Assembly: GCA_964425695.1 (NCBI GenBank)
Contig: CAYRNF010000010.1
Location: 39,804 to 103,803, forward strand
DNA from: JAKPBU01 sp964425695
Lineage (GTDB): Bacteria; Pseudomonadota; Gammaproteobacteria; Xanthomonadales; Xanthomonadaceae
Reading direction: 5' to 3'
Length of the DNA: 64,000 bases
Positions within the stretch are counted from its first letter, which is position 1, and every line of letters begins with the position of its first letter. The position numbers and the translations under genes are program-made. The notes under the pieces were generated by a model. It saw nothing but the letters and a program-made list of their open reading frames with translations. It was not told the origin of the DNA and did not search any database. Below are positions 1 to 9,887 of this stretch, in pieces.

Positions 1-277
1 GGATAGCGCTGCGATCGGCGCAGTGTGCCGCCACGCCCGCAGCAGTGGCTCGAGCCGCGCGCGCTATGCGCAAGCGGCGGACGCGTTCACGGGTACGGAT
101 GCGGCGCAGCCGGGCGATGCCGTGAAGCCGCCAGGTCGCGGTCACCGCACCCGCGACGCGTGCAGGACAACCGTGCCGCGATCGCAGTCGCATGCGGCGC
201 GTCATCGGGCTTCCCGGAGCCCGCGGCTGAAGCCGCTGCTACAGGTGCGATCAGCGGGAACCCGGCCGCGCGAAGGA
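1..277. other. Gene-free flank with one GTAG-type palindrome
   Basis: No convincing gene is seen between the window edge and the aminotransferase stop codon. The only structure noted is a short palindrome at 223-236 (GCGGCT, GA, AGCCGC) followed by TGCTAC. Read on the other strand this is a GTAG head plus stem, the layout of GTAG-class REP elements. The real downstream neighbour of the aminotransferase may lie before the window. Confidence 0.5.
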
Positions 278-1774
278 TCAGGCGGCAGCGGCCTGCGTCG
301 CGCGCGGGCCTTCCAGCAGCGCGCGCTTCACCATGTCCACCAGCAGGTCCACTTCGGCGCCGTCCATGCCGAACACCGGCGTGAAGCGCAGCGAGTTCTC
401 GCCGCCGTGGATCACGCCCAGGCCGCGCTCGCGCAGCCATTCCTCGGTGGAGCCGGCGCCGTAGCCCTTGAACGACGGGTCCAGTTCGCACGAGAACAGC
501 AGCCCGGTGCCCTGCACCTTGGTGATCAGTCCGCCCAGCTCTGCCTTCAGCGCCTCGAACTTGCGTACCGCTTCCGCGCCGCGTTCGCGGATGTTGGCGC
601 GCAGCGCCGGGGTGAGCTGCGCCAGCACCGCGCAGGCCACGTCCAGCGCGCGCGGGTTGGCGGTCATGGTGTTGCCATAGGTGCCGCGCTTGTAGATGGC
701 GGTCGCGCGCTCGTTGGCGGCCAGCACCGACAGCGGATACTGGCCCGCATTGAGCGCCTTGGAATAGGTTTCCAGGTCGGGCGCGTCCAGGCCCTCGAAG
801 CCGGGGTAATCCACCACCGACAGCACGCCGTGTGCGCGCAGCCCGGCCTGGATCGAATCCACCAGCAGCAGCGCGCCGTGCGCGCGGGTGAGCTCGCGGG
901 CCAGCGCGTAGTAGGCCGGCGGCACGCTGCGGCCGGGATCGCCTTCGCCCATCACCGGCTCCAGGAACATGGCCTCGATGAACCAGCCGTTGGCATCGGC
1001 ATCGGCGAAGACCTGGCGCAGCGCGGCCTCGTCGTACGGCGCGATCGCGATCACGCTGTCCTCGCCGCGGAAGCTGGCCAGGTGCTGCACGTAGTTCCTG
1101 CGGCTGGAATCGGAGTACAGGGCCGGACGGTCGGTACGGCCGTGGAAGCTGCCTTTCACCACCAGGCGCTTGATGGTGCGGCCGGCATGGCGCCCTCCCG
1201 CATCGGTCAGGCTCTTGGCGTTGGTATCCACGATGCGCGCGGCCAGCGTGACAGACTCCGAGCCGGAGTTGAGGCACATGAAGCTGGTGTACGGGCAGCC
1301 GCCGCGCGCGTGGCCGATCTCGGCGCGCAGCGCGCGGTCGAAGCGCAGCTGCGACAGGCTGGGCGTCATGATGTTGGCCATGGCCTGCGGGCGCGCCATC
1401 GCGTCCAGCACGGCCTGCGGCGCGTGGCCGAAGCCGAGCATGCCGTAGCCGCCCGTGTCGTACAGCACCGCACCCTTCAGGGTCACGATCCACGGGCCGC
1501 GCGCGGTGAGCGCGACGTAGGGGTTCACCGTGTCCTGCGAGTAGAAATTGACGAAGCCAGCCTGCACCACCTGCAGCTGTGCGTCCTCGTCCAAGTCGAG
1601 CAGGTCGGCGAATTCTTCGCGGATGCGCGCGTACTCGGCGGCCGCCGCGGCGATGGCCTGCACCAGTTCCGGGTGGGTCGCGGCGAAGCGGTCCACCGTG
1701 GCGTCGTCCAGGCCGCTGGTGCGGCGGGCGCCGGCATGGGCGCGCAGGGGGGCGAGCGGGGCAGTGGCGGTCAT
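278..1774 (-). CDS. Class III PLP-dependent aminotransferase
   Basis: A 498-residue fold-type I aminotransferase of the 4-aminobutyrate/ornithine (class III) group, expected to be cytosolic. Family marks are NSGSES near residue 169 (cofactor phosphate binding), SFHGRT near 209, the aspartate of LLLVDSIQAG (D306, pairing with the pyridine nitrogen), and ETYSKALN with the likely Schiff-base lysine K339. The usual DEVQ motif reads DSIQ here. The gene is divergent from an Lrp/AsnC regulator, an arrangement typical of amino-acid catabolic enzymes controlled by the neighbouring regulator. The substrate (GABA, putrescine, lysine or another omega-amino acid) cannot be told from sequence. A GGGAG stretch lies about 9 nt before the ATG. 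Confidence 0.85.
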   Translation of the reverse strand: MTATAPLAPLRAHAGARRTSGLDDATVDRFAATHPELVQAIAAAAAEYARIREEFADLLDLDEDAQLQVVQAGFVNFYSQDTVNPYVALTARGPWIVTLKGAVLYDTGGYGMLGFGHAPQAVLDAMARPQAMANIMTPSLSQLRFDRALRAEIGHARGGCPYTSFMCLNSGSESVTLAARIVDTNAKSLTDAGGRHAGRTIKRLVVKGSFHGRTDRPALYSDSSRRNYVQHLASFRGEDSVIAIAPYDEAALRQVFADADANGWFIEAMFLEPVMGEGDPGRSVPPAYYALARELTRAHGALLLVDSIQAGLRAHGVLSVVDYPGFEGLDAPDLETYSKALNAGQYPLSVLAANERATAIYKRGTYGNTMTANPRALDVACAVLAQLTPALRANIRERGAEAVRKFEALKAELGGLITKVQGTGLLFSCELDPSFKGYGAGSTEEWLRERGLGVIHGGENSLRFTPVFGMDGAEVDLLVDMVKRALLEGPRATQAAAA

Positions 1775-1865
1775 GACGGGGTGCTCCCGAAGCGGCGGTT
1801 GGCGTCGAACCTGCCATTATCCGGATCATGTCGGCACTCGGTAGTGGCATTCTTACGAAAAACTG

Positions 1866-1895
1866 ACCGGTTTCGTCGATATGCCGAAATCCGGT
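1866..1895. promoter_or_regulatory. Inverted-repeat operator candidate in the aminotransferase/Lrp intergenic region
   Basis: ACCGGTTTCG at 1866-1875 is mirrored by CGAAATCCGGT at 1885-1895. The arms match perfectly except for one extra T in the right arm, with a 9-nt spacer between them. The dyad sits between the divergent aminotransferase and Lrp-type genes, where an autoregulating Lrp/AsnC protein would bind. That it is the Lrp site is inference from position only. Confidence 0.55.
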
Positions 1896-1936
1896 GCACA
1901 ATGCGACGGCCCGCCCCGCCACGCCCAGGTTCGCCC

Positions 1937-2368
1937 ATGAAGATCGGCCCGTCCGACCAGCAGTTGCTGTCGATCCTGCGCGAGAACGCGCGCGCGTCGG
2001 TGGCCGAGATCGCGCGGCGGATGGGGCTGTCGCGCACCACCGTGCAGAGCCGCATCGAGCGCCTGGAGCGGCAGGGCGTGATCGCCGGCTACACGGTGCG
2101 CGTGCACGACGAGGCCGAGCGCGGGCGGATCCGGGCCCACATCATGATCACGGTGTTCCCCAAGCAGCAGCCGGCCGTGGTCAAGGCGCTGCAGGCCATG
2201 CCGGAGGTGCGCGAACTGCACTCGCTCAGCGGCGCCTGGGACCTGGTGGCCATTGGCAGCGTCCCCAACGTGGACGCGATGGACGCGCTGACCGACCGCA
2301 TCGGCGCGGTGGACGGTGTGGAGCGCACCACTTCGTCGATCGTGCTGTCCACCAAGTTCGAGCGTTAG
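1937..2368 (+). CDS. Lrp/AsnC-family transcriptional regulator
   Basis: A 143-residue DNA-binding regulator. An N-terminal AsnC-type winged helix-turn-helix (about residues 5-50, with NARASVAEIARRMGLSRTTV and then RIERLERQGVIAGY) is followed by a RAM ligand-binding domain (about 60-140). The ATG at 1937 gives the usual family start and length. An in-frame ATG at 1901 would add 12 Pro/Arg-rich residues and is less likely. It is divergent from the class III aminotransferase, so it probably senses an amino acid and controls that gene and itself through the dyad at 1866-1895. The target and effector are inferred. Confidence 0.88.
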   Translation: MKIGPSDQQLLSILRENARASVAEIARRMGLSRTTVQSRIERLERQGVIAGYTVRVHDEAERGRIRAHIMITVFPKQQPAVVKALQAMPEVRELHSLSGAWDLVAIGSVPNVDAMDALTDRIGAVDGVERTTSSIVLSTKFER

Positions 2369-2511
2369 CCGTCGCCGCAGCCTGTCCCGGTGCCGTGCGC
2401 GGCCGCAGATGCGCGTGCCGCGTGCGACCCGAGGCCCCGCCGTGCTTCCGCGTGGGTCGGGGTCGACGGTGGCGCCCGTTAAACTGGCGCCCCGCCGCGC
2501 CTTGCATCGTC

Positions 2512-3543
2512 TTGAAGAAGTCCGACTTCCATTTTCACCTGCCGGAAGAACTGATCGCGCAAGTGCCGCTGCCCGAACGTTCGGCCAGCCGCATGCTCGT
2601 GGTGCCGCCGCGCGATGCGCCGTTCGACGATCGCCACGTCCGCGACCTGCCGGAGCTGCTGCAGCCCGGCGATCTGCTGGTCTTCAATGACACGCGGGTG
2701 ATCCCGGCGCGCGTGTTCGGCGCCAAGACCAGCGGCGGGCGGGTGGAGATCCTGGTCGAACGCCTGCTCCCGGACAACCAGGCGCGGGTCCAGCTCGGCG
2801 CGAGCAAGCCGTCGAAGCCCGGTACGGTCATCGACTTGGATGCCGGTGGCCGCGCCGAAGTGCTCGGCCGCGACGGCGAGTTCTACCGGCTGCGCTTCGA
2901 GGTGGGCGCCGCGCTGGAATCGTGGCTGCTGCAGGCAGGTCGCATGCCGCTGCCGCCATACATCCACCGCGAGCCGGGCGCCGACGACGCGGAGCGCTAC
3001 CAGACCGTGTTCGCCCGCGAGGCGGGCGCGGTGGCGGCCCCCACCGCCGGACTGCACTTCGACCAGCCGCTGCTCGATGCGCTGCGGGCGCGGGGCGTGG
3101 AGTTCGGCCATGTCACGCTGCACGTCGGCGCCGGCACCTTCCAGCCGATGCGCGTGGACGACGTGCGCGAGCACCGGATGCACAGCGAATGGATCAACGT
3201 CGGCGCGCATCTGGTGGAACAGGTGCGGCAGGCGCGGGCGCGCGGCGGCCGCGTGGTCGCGGTGGGGACCACCGTGGTGCGCGCGCTGGAATCCTCGATG
3301 CGCGACGGCGAGCTGCAGCCGTTCGCGGGCGAAACCAGCATCTTCATCTTCCCCGGCTACCGTATCGCTTCGGTGGATGCGCTGCTGACCAACTTCCACT
3401 TGCCGGAGAGCACGCTGCTGATGCTGGTCTCGGCGTTCGCCGGACGCGAACGGGTACTGGCCGCGTACGCCCATGCGGTGCGCGAGCGCTACCGGTTCTT
3501 TTCGTATGGAGATGCAATGTTGCTGAGCCGCAGTGACGAGTAG
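2512..3543 (+). CDS. queA: S-adenosylmethionine:tRNA ribosyltransferase-isomerase
   Basis: QueA (343 residues) transfers and isomerises the ribosyl moiety of S-adenosylmethionine onto 7-aminomethyl-7-deazaguanine in tRNA to form epoxyqueuosine, the step after Tgt. The protein opens KKSDFHFHLPEELIAQVPLPERS and contains the family's LLVFNDTRVIPAR and AAPTAGLHF stretches. The start is a TTG at 2512, chosen because homology begins exactly there and no ATG or GTG fits. The length agrees with the E. coli protein (356). It precedes tgt in the same direction but is separated by 509 bp of repeat-rich DNA, so the two may be transcribed separately. Confidence 0.95.
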   Translation: MKKSDFHFHLPEELIAQVPLPERSASRMLVVPPRDAPFDDRHVRDLPELLQPGDLLVFNDTRVIPARVFGAKTSGGRVEILVERLLPDNQARVQLGASKPSKPGTVIDLDAGGRAEVLGRDGEFYRLRFEVGAALESWLLQAGRMPLPPYIHREPGADDAERYQTVFAREAGAVAAPTAGLHFDQPLLDALRARGVEFGHVTLHVGAGTFQPMRVDDVREHRMHSEWINVGAHLVEQVRQARARGGRVVAVGTTVVRALESSMRDGELQPFAGETSIFIFPGYRIASVDALLTNFHLPESTLLMLVSAFAGRERVLAAYAHAVRERYRFFSYGDAMLLSRSDE

Positions 3544-3626
3544 CGACAGACCTTTCTTCTTGCCGCCAAGGATCGAACCAGGCGCGATCCGTCGCTGCGC
3601 GGTCTTGCTGGGAATCGCGCTTCGTC

Positions 3627-3662
3627 ATCCCTGCGCAGGCAGGGATCCAGTGTCTTTGGCCT
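3627..3662. repeat. Palindromic intergenic repeat, GTCATCCCTGCG type
   Basis: ATCCCTGC, GCA, GGCAGGGAT forms a near-perfect hairpin and is followed by CCAGTGTCTTTGG. The same layout, including the tail ATCCAGTGTCTTTG, recurs at 48266-48300, and shorter relatives occur at 41784, 43871 and 58466. This is a dispersed repeat family of the genome. Confidence 0.7.
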
Positions 3663-3717
3663 TGGCTTGCGACCCGTTCCTCCGATCGCGATCAAGGGCT
3701 TTCGCGCTTCCGCGCGA

Positions 3718-3751
3718 CTTGCTTCTCTTTGCTCGTGCAAAGGGAAGCAAG
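3718..3751. repeat. Long hairpin, CTTGCTTC...GAAGCAAG
   Basis: Arms 3718-3732 and 3737-3751 pair over 15 bp with a single G-T wobble and a TCGT loop. A related hairpin with arms TGCTTTCTTTGC and GCAAAGAAAGCA lies at 49749-49789, so this is likely a dispersed repeat and not a queA terminator; no T-run follows. Confidence 0.65.
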
Positions 3752-4037
3752 CTAGAGAAAGCACGCCTCGGCCCGGCCGCGCGCAGCGCGCGCGTCGTTC
3801 GGTCCTGCCACGCGCCAGTCGCGCGTAAGCGGCAGGCCCTCACCCTCGCGCCCTTCGCTTCGCTAGAGGGCCGTGCCCGGCCCGGGGGTTTCCCCGGGCA
3901 TGTCCATGTGCCCCGGGAAACGCGCGTCATCCATGACGCGCCCCGCTGCGCGGGCCTGATCCGGCCCGGCCACCGCTGCGGATGGGGGGTGCGGGCAAGA
4001 TCAACAGCCACGACACAAGCCGGTTTCCCCAGCAATC

Positions 4038-4043
4038 GATAAT
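4038..4043 (+). promoter_or_regulatory. -10 element of tgt
   Basis: GATAAT lies 9 nt before the tgt ATG, so transcription would start about 3 nt before the start codon and the mRNA would be almost leaderless. No ribosome binding site is visible, which fits. Confidence 0.55.
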
Positions 4044-4052
4044 GCGCATGCC

Positions 4053-5195
<1,143 letters not shown>

Positions 5196-5267
5196 CGGAA
5201 GCCCGCCGCACCGGCCAGCGGGGATCCACCGCACCCCGTGTCGCCGCCTCCGCGCGGGCAGGCGCGT

Positions 5268-5275
5268 GGCATAAT
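5268..5275 (+). promoter_or_regulatory. -10 element upstream of yajC-secDF
   Basis: GGCATAAT, preceded by a T to give an extended TGGCATAAT, lies about 30 nt before the first yajC start. It is the only promoter-like element between tgt and yajC and probably drives the yajC-secD-secF operon. Confidence 0.5.
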
Positions 5276-5304
5276 CGGCCGTTAATTTTCCGTGGAAGCC
5301 TCTT

Positions 5305-5661
5305 GTGGAAACCCCGCTGATGACCCTGCTCGACCTGCTGATCACGCCCGCATATGCCCAGGCCGCCCCGGCTCCCGGCACCGGCAGCATGATGGGTTCG
5401 CTGCTGTTCCCCATCGTGCTGATCGCGATCATGTACTTCCTGATGATCCGTCCGCAGATGAAGCGCGCCAAGGAACACCGCGCCATGGTGGACAAGCTCG
5501 CGGTAGGCGACGAGGTCATCACCAACGGCGGCATCGCCGGCACCGTGCGCGCGCTGGGCGAGAGTTTCATCACCGTGGAAGTCGCCGCCGGCGTGGAGCT
5601 GCGCGTGCAGAAGGGCGCGGTGTCGAACGTGCTGCCCAAGGGCACGCTGAAGTCCGCCTGA
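5305..5661 (+). CDS. yajC: Sec translocon accessory protein YajC
   Basis: YajC is a small inner-membrane partner of SecDF. This copy is 118 residues from a GTG at 5305, or 113 from an ATG at 5320. GGAAG at 5294-5298 sits 6 nt before the GTG, while GGAA at 5307-5310 sits 9 nt before the ATG, so the choice is open. It has one membrane segment (SLLFPIVLIAIMYFLMI), then the family's RPQMKRAKEHRAMVDKL, GDEVITNGGIAG and a C-terminal beta-rich part. It is the first gene of yajC-secD-secF. Confidence 0.93.
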   Translation: METPLMTLLDLLITPAYAQAAPAPGTGSMMGSLLFPIVLIAIMYFLMIRPQMKRAKEHRAMVDKLAVGDEVITNGGIAGTVRALGESFITVEVAAGVELRVQKGAVSNVLPKGTLKSA

Positions 5662-5719
5662 CCGCGGCCCGTCTTCCCTAAGACCGGCGCCGCCCGCGGG
5701 CGGCGTCCTGGATCCGCAC

Positions 5720-7636
5720 ATGCTCGAATACTCACGCGTCAAGTACCTCATCATCGCGATCGTGCTGGCGCTCAGCACGCTGTACGCGCTGCCCAACCTG
5801 TTCCCGCCGGATCCGGCGGTGCAGGTCACCTCGAACCGCGGTGCGCCGCTGGACGCGGCCCTGCAGCAGCGGGTGCGCAATGCGCTGAACGCGGCGGGCA
5901 TCACGCCCAAGGCAGTGGCGGTCGAAGGCGACAACCTTGTGGTGCGGCTATCCAGCGCGGACCAGCAGGGCAAGGCGTCCGACGCGCTGCAGGCCGCATT
6001 GGGCAACGAGTACGTGTCGGCCCTGAACCTGGCGTCCACCGCGCCGGGCTGGATGGAGACCATCGGCGCCAGGCGCATGCTGATGGGCCTGGACCTGCAG
6101 GGCGGCGTGCATTTCCTCATGGAGGTCGACCGCAAGGCCGCGCTGGACAAGCGCATGGACGCCTACGCCGAAGACCTGCGCGTACTGTTGCGCGACAAGC
6201 GCCTGACGTACCAGGGGGTGGAACGCCGCCCCGACAATTCCTTCGTGATCACCCTGGCCAAGCCGGGCGACCGCGCCGCCGCGCGGACCGCGATCCAGAC
6301 CGACCTGCCCACGCTCAGCAGCGGCGCCGGAACGGGGGTGCTGGCCACGTCCGCACCGATGGTGGACGTGTCCAACGAAGGCGCCAACCAGCTGGTGGTG
6401 CGGCCTTCGGAACAGGATCTGCAGCAGATCACTGCGGGCGCCATCGAGCAGAACATCGGCACGCTGCGCAACCGCATCAACGAACTCGGCGTGGCCGAGC
6501 CGGTGATCCAGCGCCAGGGCGCCGAACGCGTGGTCGTGCAGCTGCCGGGCGTGCAGGACACGGCCCAGGCCAAGCGAATCCTCGGCGCCACCGCCACGCT
6601 GGAATACCGCGCGGTGTTCGACGGCAATCCGCTCGATGCGGTGGCTACCGGCAACGTGCCGGCCGAGGCACGCATCTACTACACCCGCGAACTCGGGCCT
6701 GACGGCAAGCCGATGCCGGTGCTGCTGAACAAGCGCGTCATCGCCACGGGAGAACAGCTGGTGGACGCACGTTCGGGCTTCGACGCGCAAAGCGGCACGC
6801 CGATGGTGTCGGTGCGGCTCAACGGCATCGGCGGCCAGCGCATGTTCGACTTCACCAGCCAGAACGTGGGCAAGAACATGGCGGTGGTGTTCGTGGAGCG
6901 CATCCCCGAGGTGCGCATGGTCGACGGCCAGGAAGTGCGCACGACGCGCACCCGCGAGGAAGTGATCAGCAACGCCACGATCCAGGGCGTGTTCGGCAAG
7001 GATTTCCAGACCACCGGCCTGGGCAGCCCCAAGGAAGCCGCGGACCTGGCGCTGCTGCTGCGTGCCGGCGCGCTGGCGGCGCCGATGGACTTCGTGGAGC
7101 AGCGCGTCGTGGGTCCCAGCCTGGGCAAGGAAAACGTGGAGCGCGGCCTGCGCGCGGTGATGTACTCCTTCGCCTTCGCGCTGGCGTTCTTCCTGATCTA
7201 CTACCGCATGTTCGGCGTCATCACCTGCGTGGCGCTGCTGCTGAACCTGCTGATGGTGGTGGCGGTGATGTCCTTCCTGGGAGCCACGCTCACGCTGCCG
7301 GGCCTGGCCGGCATCGCCCTGACGGTGGGCATGTCGGTGGACGCCAACGTGCTGATCAACGAGCGCATACGCGAGGAGCTGCGCGCCGGCATGCCGCCGC
7401 AGACGGCGATCGCCACCGGCTACGACAAGGCCTCTGGCACGATCGCGGACGCCAACATCACGGCGCTGCTGGCCGGCATCGCGCTGTTCGCCTTCGGTAC
7501 CGGGCCGGTGAAGGGCTTCGCCGTGTCCCTGATCGTCGGCATCATCACGTCCATGTACACCGCGGTGTCGGTCTCGCGCGGGGTCGCCACGCTCATCTAC
7601 GGACGCCGGCGCAAGCTGAAGTCCGTGGCGATCTGA
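5720..7636 (+). CDS. secD: Protein translocase subunit SecD
   Basis: SecD (638 residues) is the RND-type inner-membrane subunit that uses the proton gradient to help pull secretory proteins through SecYEG. It has an N-terminal membrane helix (YLIIAIVLALSTLYALPNL), a large periplasmic region with RMLMGLDLQGGVHFLMEVD near residue 118 and the FTSQNVGKNMAVV segment, and a C-terminal five-helix bundle containing GIALTVGMSVDANVLINERIREE. It follows yajC by 58 bp and precedes secF by 13 bp. The length fits gammaproteobacterial SecD (615). Confidence 0.96.
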   Translation: MLEYSRVKYLIIAIVLALSTLYALPNLFPPDPAVQVTSNRGAPLDAALQQRVRNALNAAGITPKAVAVEGDNLVVRLSSADQQGKASDALQAALGNEYVSALNLASTAPGWMETIGARRMLMGLDLQGGVHFLMEVDRKAALDKRMDAYAEDLRVLLRDKRLTYQGVERRPDNSFVITLAKPGDRAAARTAIQTDLPTLSSGAGTGVLATSAPMVDVSNEGANQLVVRPSEQDLQQITAGAIEQNIGTLRNRINELGVAEPVIQRQGAERVVVQLPGVQDTAQAKRILGATATLEYRAVFDGNPLDAVATGNVPAEARIYYTRELGPDGKPMPVLLNKRVIATGEQLVDARSGFDAQSGTPMVSVRLNGIGGQRMFDFTSQNVGKNMAVVFVERIPEVRMVDGQEVRTTRTREEVISNATIQGVFGKDFQTTGLGSPKEAADLALLLRAGALAAPMDFVEQRVVGPSLGKENVERGLRAVMYSFAFALAFFLIYYRMFGVITCVALLLNLLMVVAVMSFLGATLTLPGLAGIALTVGMSVDANVLINERIREELRAGMPPQTAIATGYDKASGTIADANITALLAGIALFAFGTGPVKGFAVSLIVGIITSMYTAVSVSRGVATLIYGRRRKLKSVAI

Positions 7637-7649
7637 GGGAGCACAACAG

Positions 7650-8603
7650 ATGATCAAGCAGTTCAACGTGTTCCCGCACGACAGCAACTTCGACTTCATG
7701 CGCCTGCGCGTGGTGTCGCTGGTGGTGGCGGCGCTGATCATGTTCGTGGCCATCGGCGCAATGGTGGGCAAGGGCTTCAACTTCGCGCTGGACTTCACCG
7801 GCGGTACGGCGGTGGAGCTGCGTTTCGACCGGCCCGCCGACGTGGACGACCTGCGCGCCAGGCTGGCAAGTGCCGGCTTCGAGAACGCCCAGGTCCAGGC
7901 CTACGGCAGCGGCAACGACCTGCTGATCCGCCTGCAACCGCGCGAAGGCGCGGGGCGCGACGACACCAGCCAGACCGCGGAACTGGTGCTGCAGGCCGCG
8001 TCGGTGCCCGGCAACGAGGCGCAGCTGCTGAGCAGCGGCTACGTGGGGCCCCAGGTGGGCAAGGAGCTTGCGCTCAACGGCCTGTACGCGCTGCTGTTCG
8101 TGGTGCTGGGCTTTCTGGTCTACATCTCGTTCCGCTTCGAATGGAAGTTCGCGGTGGCCGCCATCATCACCACGTTGCACGACGTGATCGTGGTGGCCGG
8201 ATGGTTCGCGCTGACCGGGCGCGAGTTCGACCTGACCGTGCTGGCCGGCGTGCTGTCGGTGATGGGTTACTCGATCAACGACACGATCGTGGTGTTCGAC
8301 CGCGTGCGCGAGAACTTCAGGTCCATGCGCACCCCGCCGCAGGAAGTGCTCAACAAGTCGATCAACCAGACCCTCTCGCGCACGGTGATCACGTCGTTCG
8401 TCGCGTTGCTGACCGTGGTCGCGCTGTACGTCTACGGCGGCGGTTCGCTGAAGGGCATGGCCGAGTCGCAGATCATCGGCATCCTGATCGGCACGGTGTC
8501 CACGATCTTCGTGGCCTGCCCGATCCTGCTGTGGCTGGGCGTGAACAAGCAGGACCTCCTGCCCAAGGCCCGCGACGAGGAAGCGCTGGCCCGCAGGCCC
8601 TGA
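7650..8603 (+). CDS. secF: Protein translocase subunit SecF
   Basis: SecF (317 residues) pairs with SecD. It shows an N-terminal helix, FALDFTGGTAVELRF, a small periplasmic domain and the SecF signature GYSINDTIVVFDRVREN within the C-terminal helices. GGGAG stands about 8 nt before the ATG. It is the last gene of yajC-secD-secF and is followed by a perfect intrinsic terminator. Confidence 0.96.
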   Translation: MIKQFNVFPHDSNFDFMRLRVVSLVVAALIMFVAIGAMVGKGFNFALDFTGGTAVELRFDRPADVDDLRARLASAGFENAQVQAYGSGNDLLIRLQPREGAGRDDTSQTAELVLQAASVPGNEAQLLSSGYVGPQVGKELALNGLYALLFVVLGFLVYISFRFEWKFAVAAIITTLHDVIVVAGWFALTGREFDLTVLAGVLSVMGYSINDTIVVFDRVRENFRSMRTPPQEVLNKSINQTLSRTVITSFVALLTVVALYVYGGGSLKGMAESQIIGILIGTVSTIFVACPILLWLGVNKQDLLPKARDEEALARRP

Positions 8604-8630
8604 ACAGAGGTTGCGCACCGGCGACACACG

Positions 8631-8663
8631 CAGGGGCCGCAGCGATGCGGCCCCTGCGCTTTT
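8631..8663 (+). terminator. Intrinsic terminator of the yajC-secDF operon
   Basis: CAGGGGCCGC (8631-8640), loop AGCGAT, then GCGGCCCCTG (8647-8656) forms a 10-bp perfect stem, followed by CGCTTTT. It lies 27 nt after the secF stop codon. Confidence 0.85.
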
Positions 8664-8863
8664 CCACTCAACACTGGGGTCTTCAATTCGCTGCCTGCGT
8701 TGCCAGGCATTGGGCAGCGGCACGCTTCGTCCTGACCGCATATCCGACCGCGAGGCGATGCTGCGTTCTAACGTCGATGCGTGCCATGCGCGACCACCCA
8801 GCCGCTGGCTTGGACGCTACGCGCTCGCGCAGTCGCCACGCGGTTGCGGCCGCGACGCGCCTG

Positions 8864-9583
8864 TTACAGCGCCTGCAGCCGGAAGCCGTCCGCATCCACG
8901 CGCAGCACCGAGCCGTGTTCGTACCAGTCGCCGAGCACGATGCGCGTGCGTTTTCCGGCGTTGTGGACGGCGGGCCGGTGGGTGTGGCCATGGATGATGC
9001 GGTCGATGCCGTAGCGGACGAACGTGGCGTCCACGGCGGCGGCGGCGACGTCGGTGATGGCTTCCATGGTGCCTTGCGAGCGCAGCCCGGACTGGTGCGC
9101 TTTGCTCGCGGCGCGGGCCTGCTGTGCGAACGCGAGACGTGCCGCCAAGGGCTGGGCCAGGAACTGCGCCTGCCACTGCGGGTCGCGCGTCTGCGCGCGA
9201 AACTGCTGGTAGGCGACGTCGTCGGTGCACAGCAGGTCGCCGTGCATCGCCAGGGTCGGCCGGCCGTAGAGCATCAGGACCGCCGGGTCGGGCAGGATCG
9301 TCACGCCAGCGCGGCGGGCGTAGTCCGCGCCCAGGAGAAAGTCGCGGTTGCCACGGACGAAGGCGACCGGCACGCCGGTATCGGACAGCGCACGCAACCG
9401 CTGCGCCACGAATGCGCCGGTTTCGGAAGGATCGTCGTCGCCGACCCATGCCTCGAACAGATCGCCCAGAATGTAGAGGGCGTCGGCATCGCGGGCCTGC
9501 GTGTCGATGAACTCGCCGAACAGACGCGTGATGTGCGGGCGTTCCGCGTCGAGGTGCAGGTCGGAGATGAACAGCGTTGCCAT
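8864..9583 (-). CDS. lpxH: UDP-2,3-diacylglucosamine diphosphatase
   Basis: LpxH (239 residues) hydrolyses UDP-2,3-diacylglucosamine to lipid X in lipid A synthesis at the inner membrane face. It is a calcineurin-fold metallophosphoesterase. Metal-binding motifs are SDLHL (D8, H10), ILGDLFEAWVGDD, RGNRDFLLG and IHGHTHRP. The ATG at 9583 gives the family start MATLFISDLHL and the E. coli length (240). A -10-like TACAAT lies exactly 6 nt upstream with no ribosome binding site, suggesting a leaderless message. Confidence 0.95.
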   Translation of the reverse strand: MATLFISDLHLDAERPHITRLFGEFIDTQARDADALYILGDLFEAWVGDDDPSETGAFVAQRLRALSDTGVPVAFVRGNRDFLLGADYARRAGVTILPDPAVLMLYGRPTLAMHGDLLCTDDVAYQQFRAQTRDPQWQAQFLAQPLAARLAFAQQARAASKAHQSGLRSQGTMEAITDVAAAAVDATFVRYGIDRIIHGHTHRPAVHNAGKRTRIVLGDWYEHGSVLRVDADGFRLQAL

Positions 9584-9589
9584 GCCGGC

Positions 9590-9595
9590 ATTGTA
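9590..9595 (-). promoter_or_regulatory. -10 element of lpxH, leaderless layout
   Basis: On the minus strand TACAAT is followed by GCCGGC and then the lpxH ATG. Initiation about 7 nt after the hexamer would put the transcript start at the A of the ATG. Confidence 0.55.
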
Positions 9596-9853
9596 GTGCG
9601 GGCAGATTCTGGCCTCTTGCCTCTCGAGGGGCGTCGGCACGTGGCGCGCAGGCAGGCGTGTGGCCACGCAGTGCCCAGGACCATTGCGGAGAGTTCCAGG
9701 GTTCGCCATGTGCGACGTGCATGGGGCGGCGCCGGCGCATGCAGCCCTCTGCATCGTGTTGATCGCCGCAGCTGACCCGCGGCGCAGCCGTCAGGGCGGG
9801 GGCTCCACCGCTGCGCACCGTCGTGCAGGGCAGGGCCGACGCAGGCGGGGCGT

Positions 9854-9859
9854 TAAAAT
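9854..9859 (+). promoter_or_regulatory. -10 element of gltX
   Basis: TAAAAT lies 28 nt before the chosen gltX ATG, in the gene-free stretch between the divergent lpxH and gltX. It also argues against the in-frame ATG at 9858, which overlaps the hexamer. Confidence 0.45.
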
Positions 9860-9887
9860 GCGCGTCCGCTCGTCTGTGCCAGCCTCC

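Larger units (their letters stand above)
3544..4052. other. 509-bp gene-free region rich in palindromes between queA and tgt
   Basis: No gene is supported here; reading frames present have no recognisable protein character. The region holds a GTCATCCCTGCG-type palindrome (3627-3662), a 15-bp hairpin (3718-3751), short low-complexity GC runs and the tgt promoter at its right end. It is probably a mosaic of intergenic repeats. Confidence 0.6.

Noticed and set aside
3544..4042. A 169-codon frame between queA and tgt
   Set aside because: It crosses several palindromic repeats and reads as Arg/Ala-rich low-complexity sequence; no start signal.
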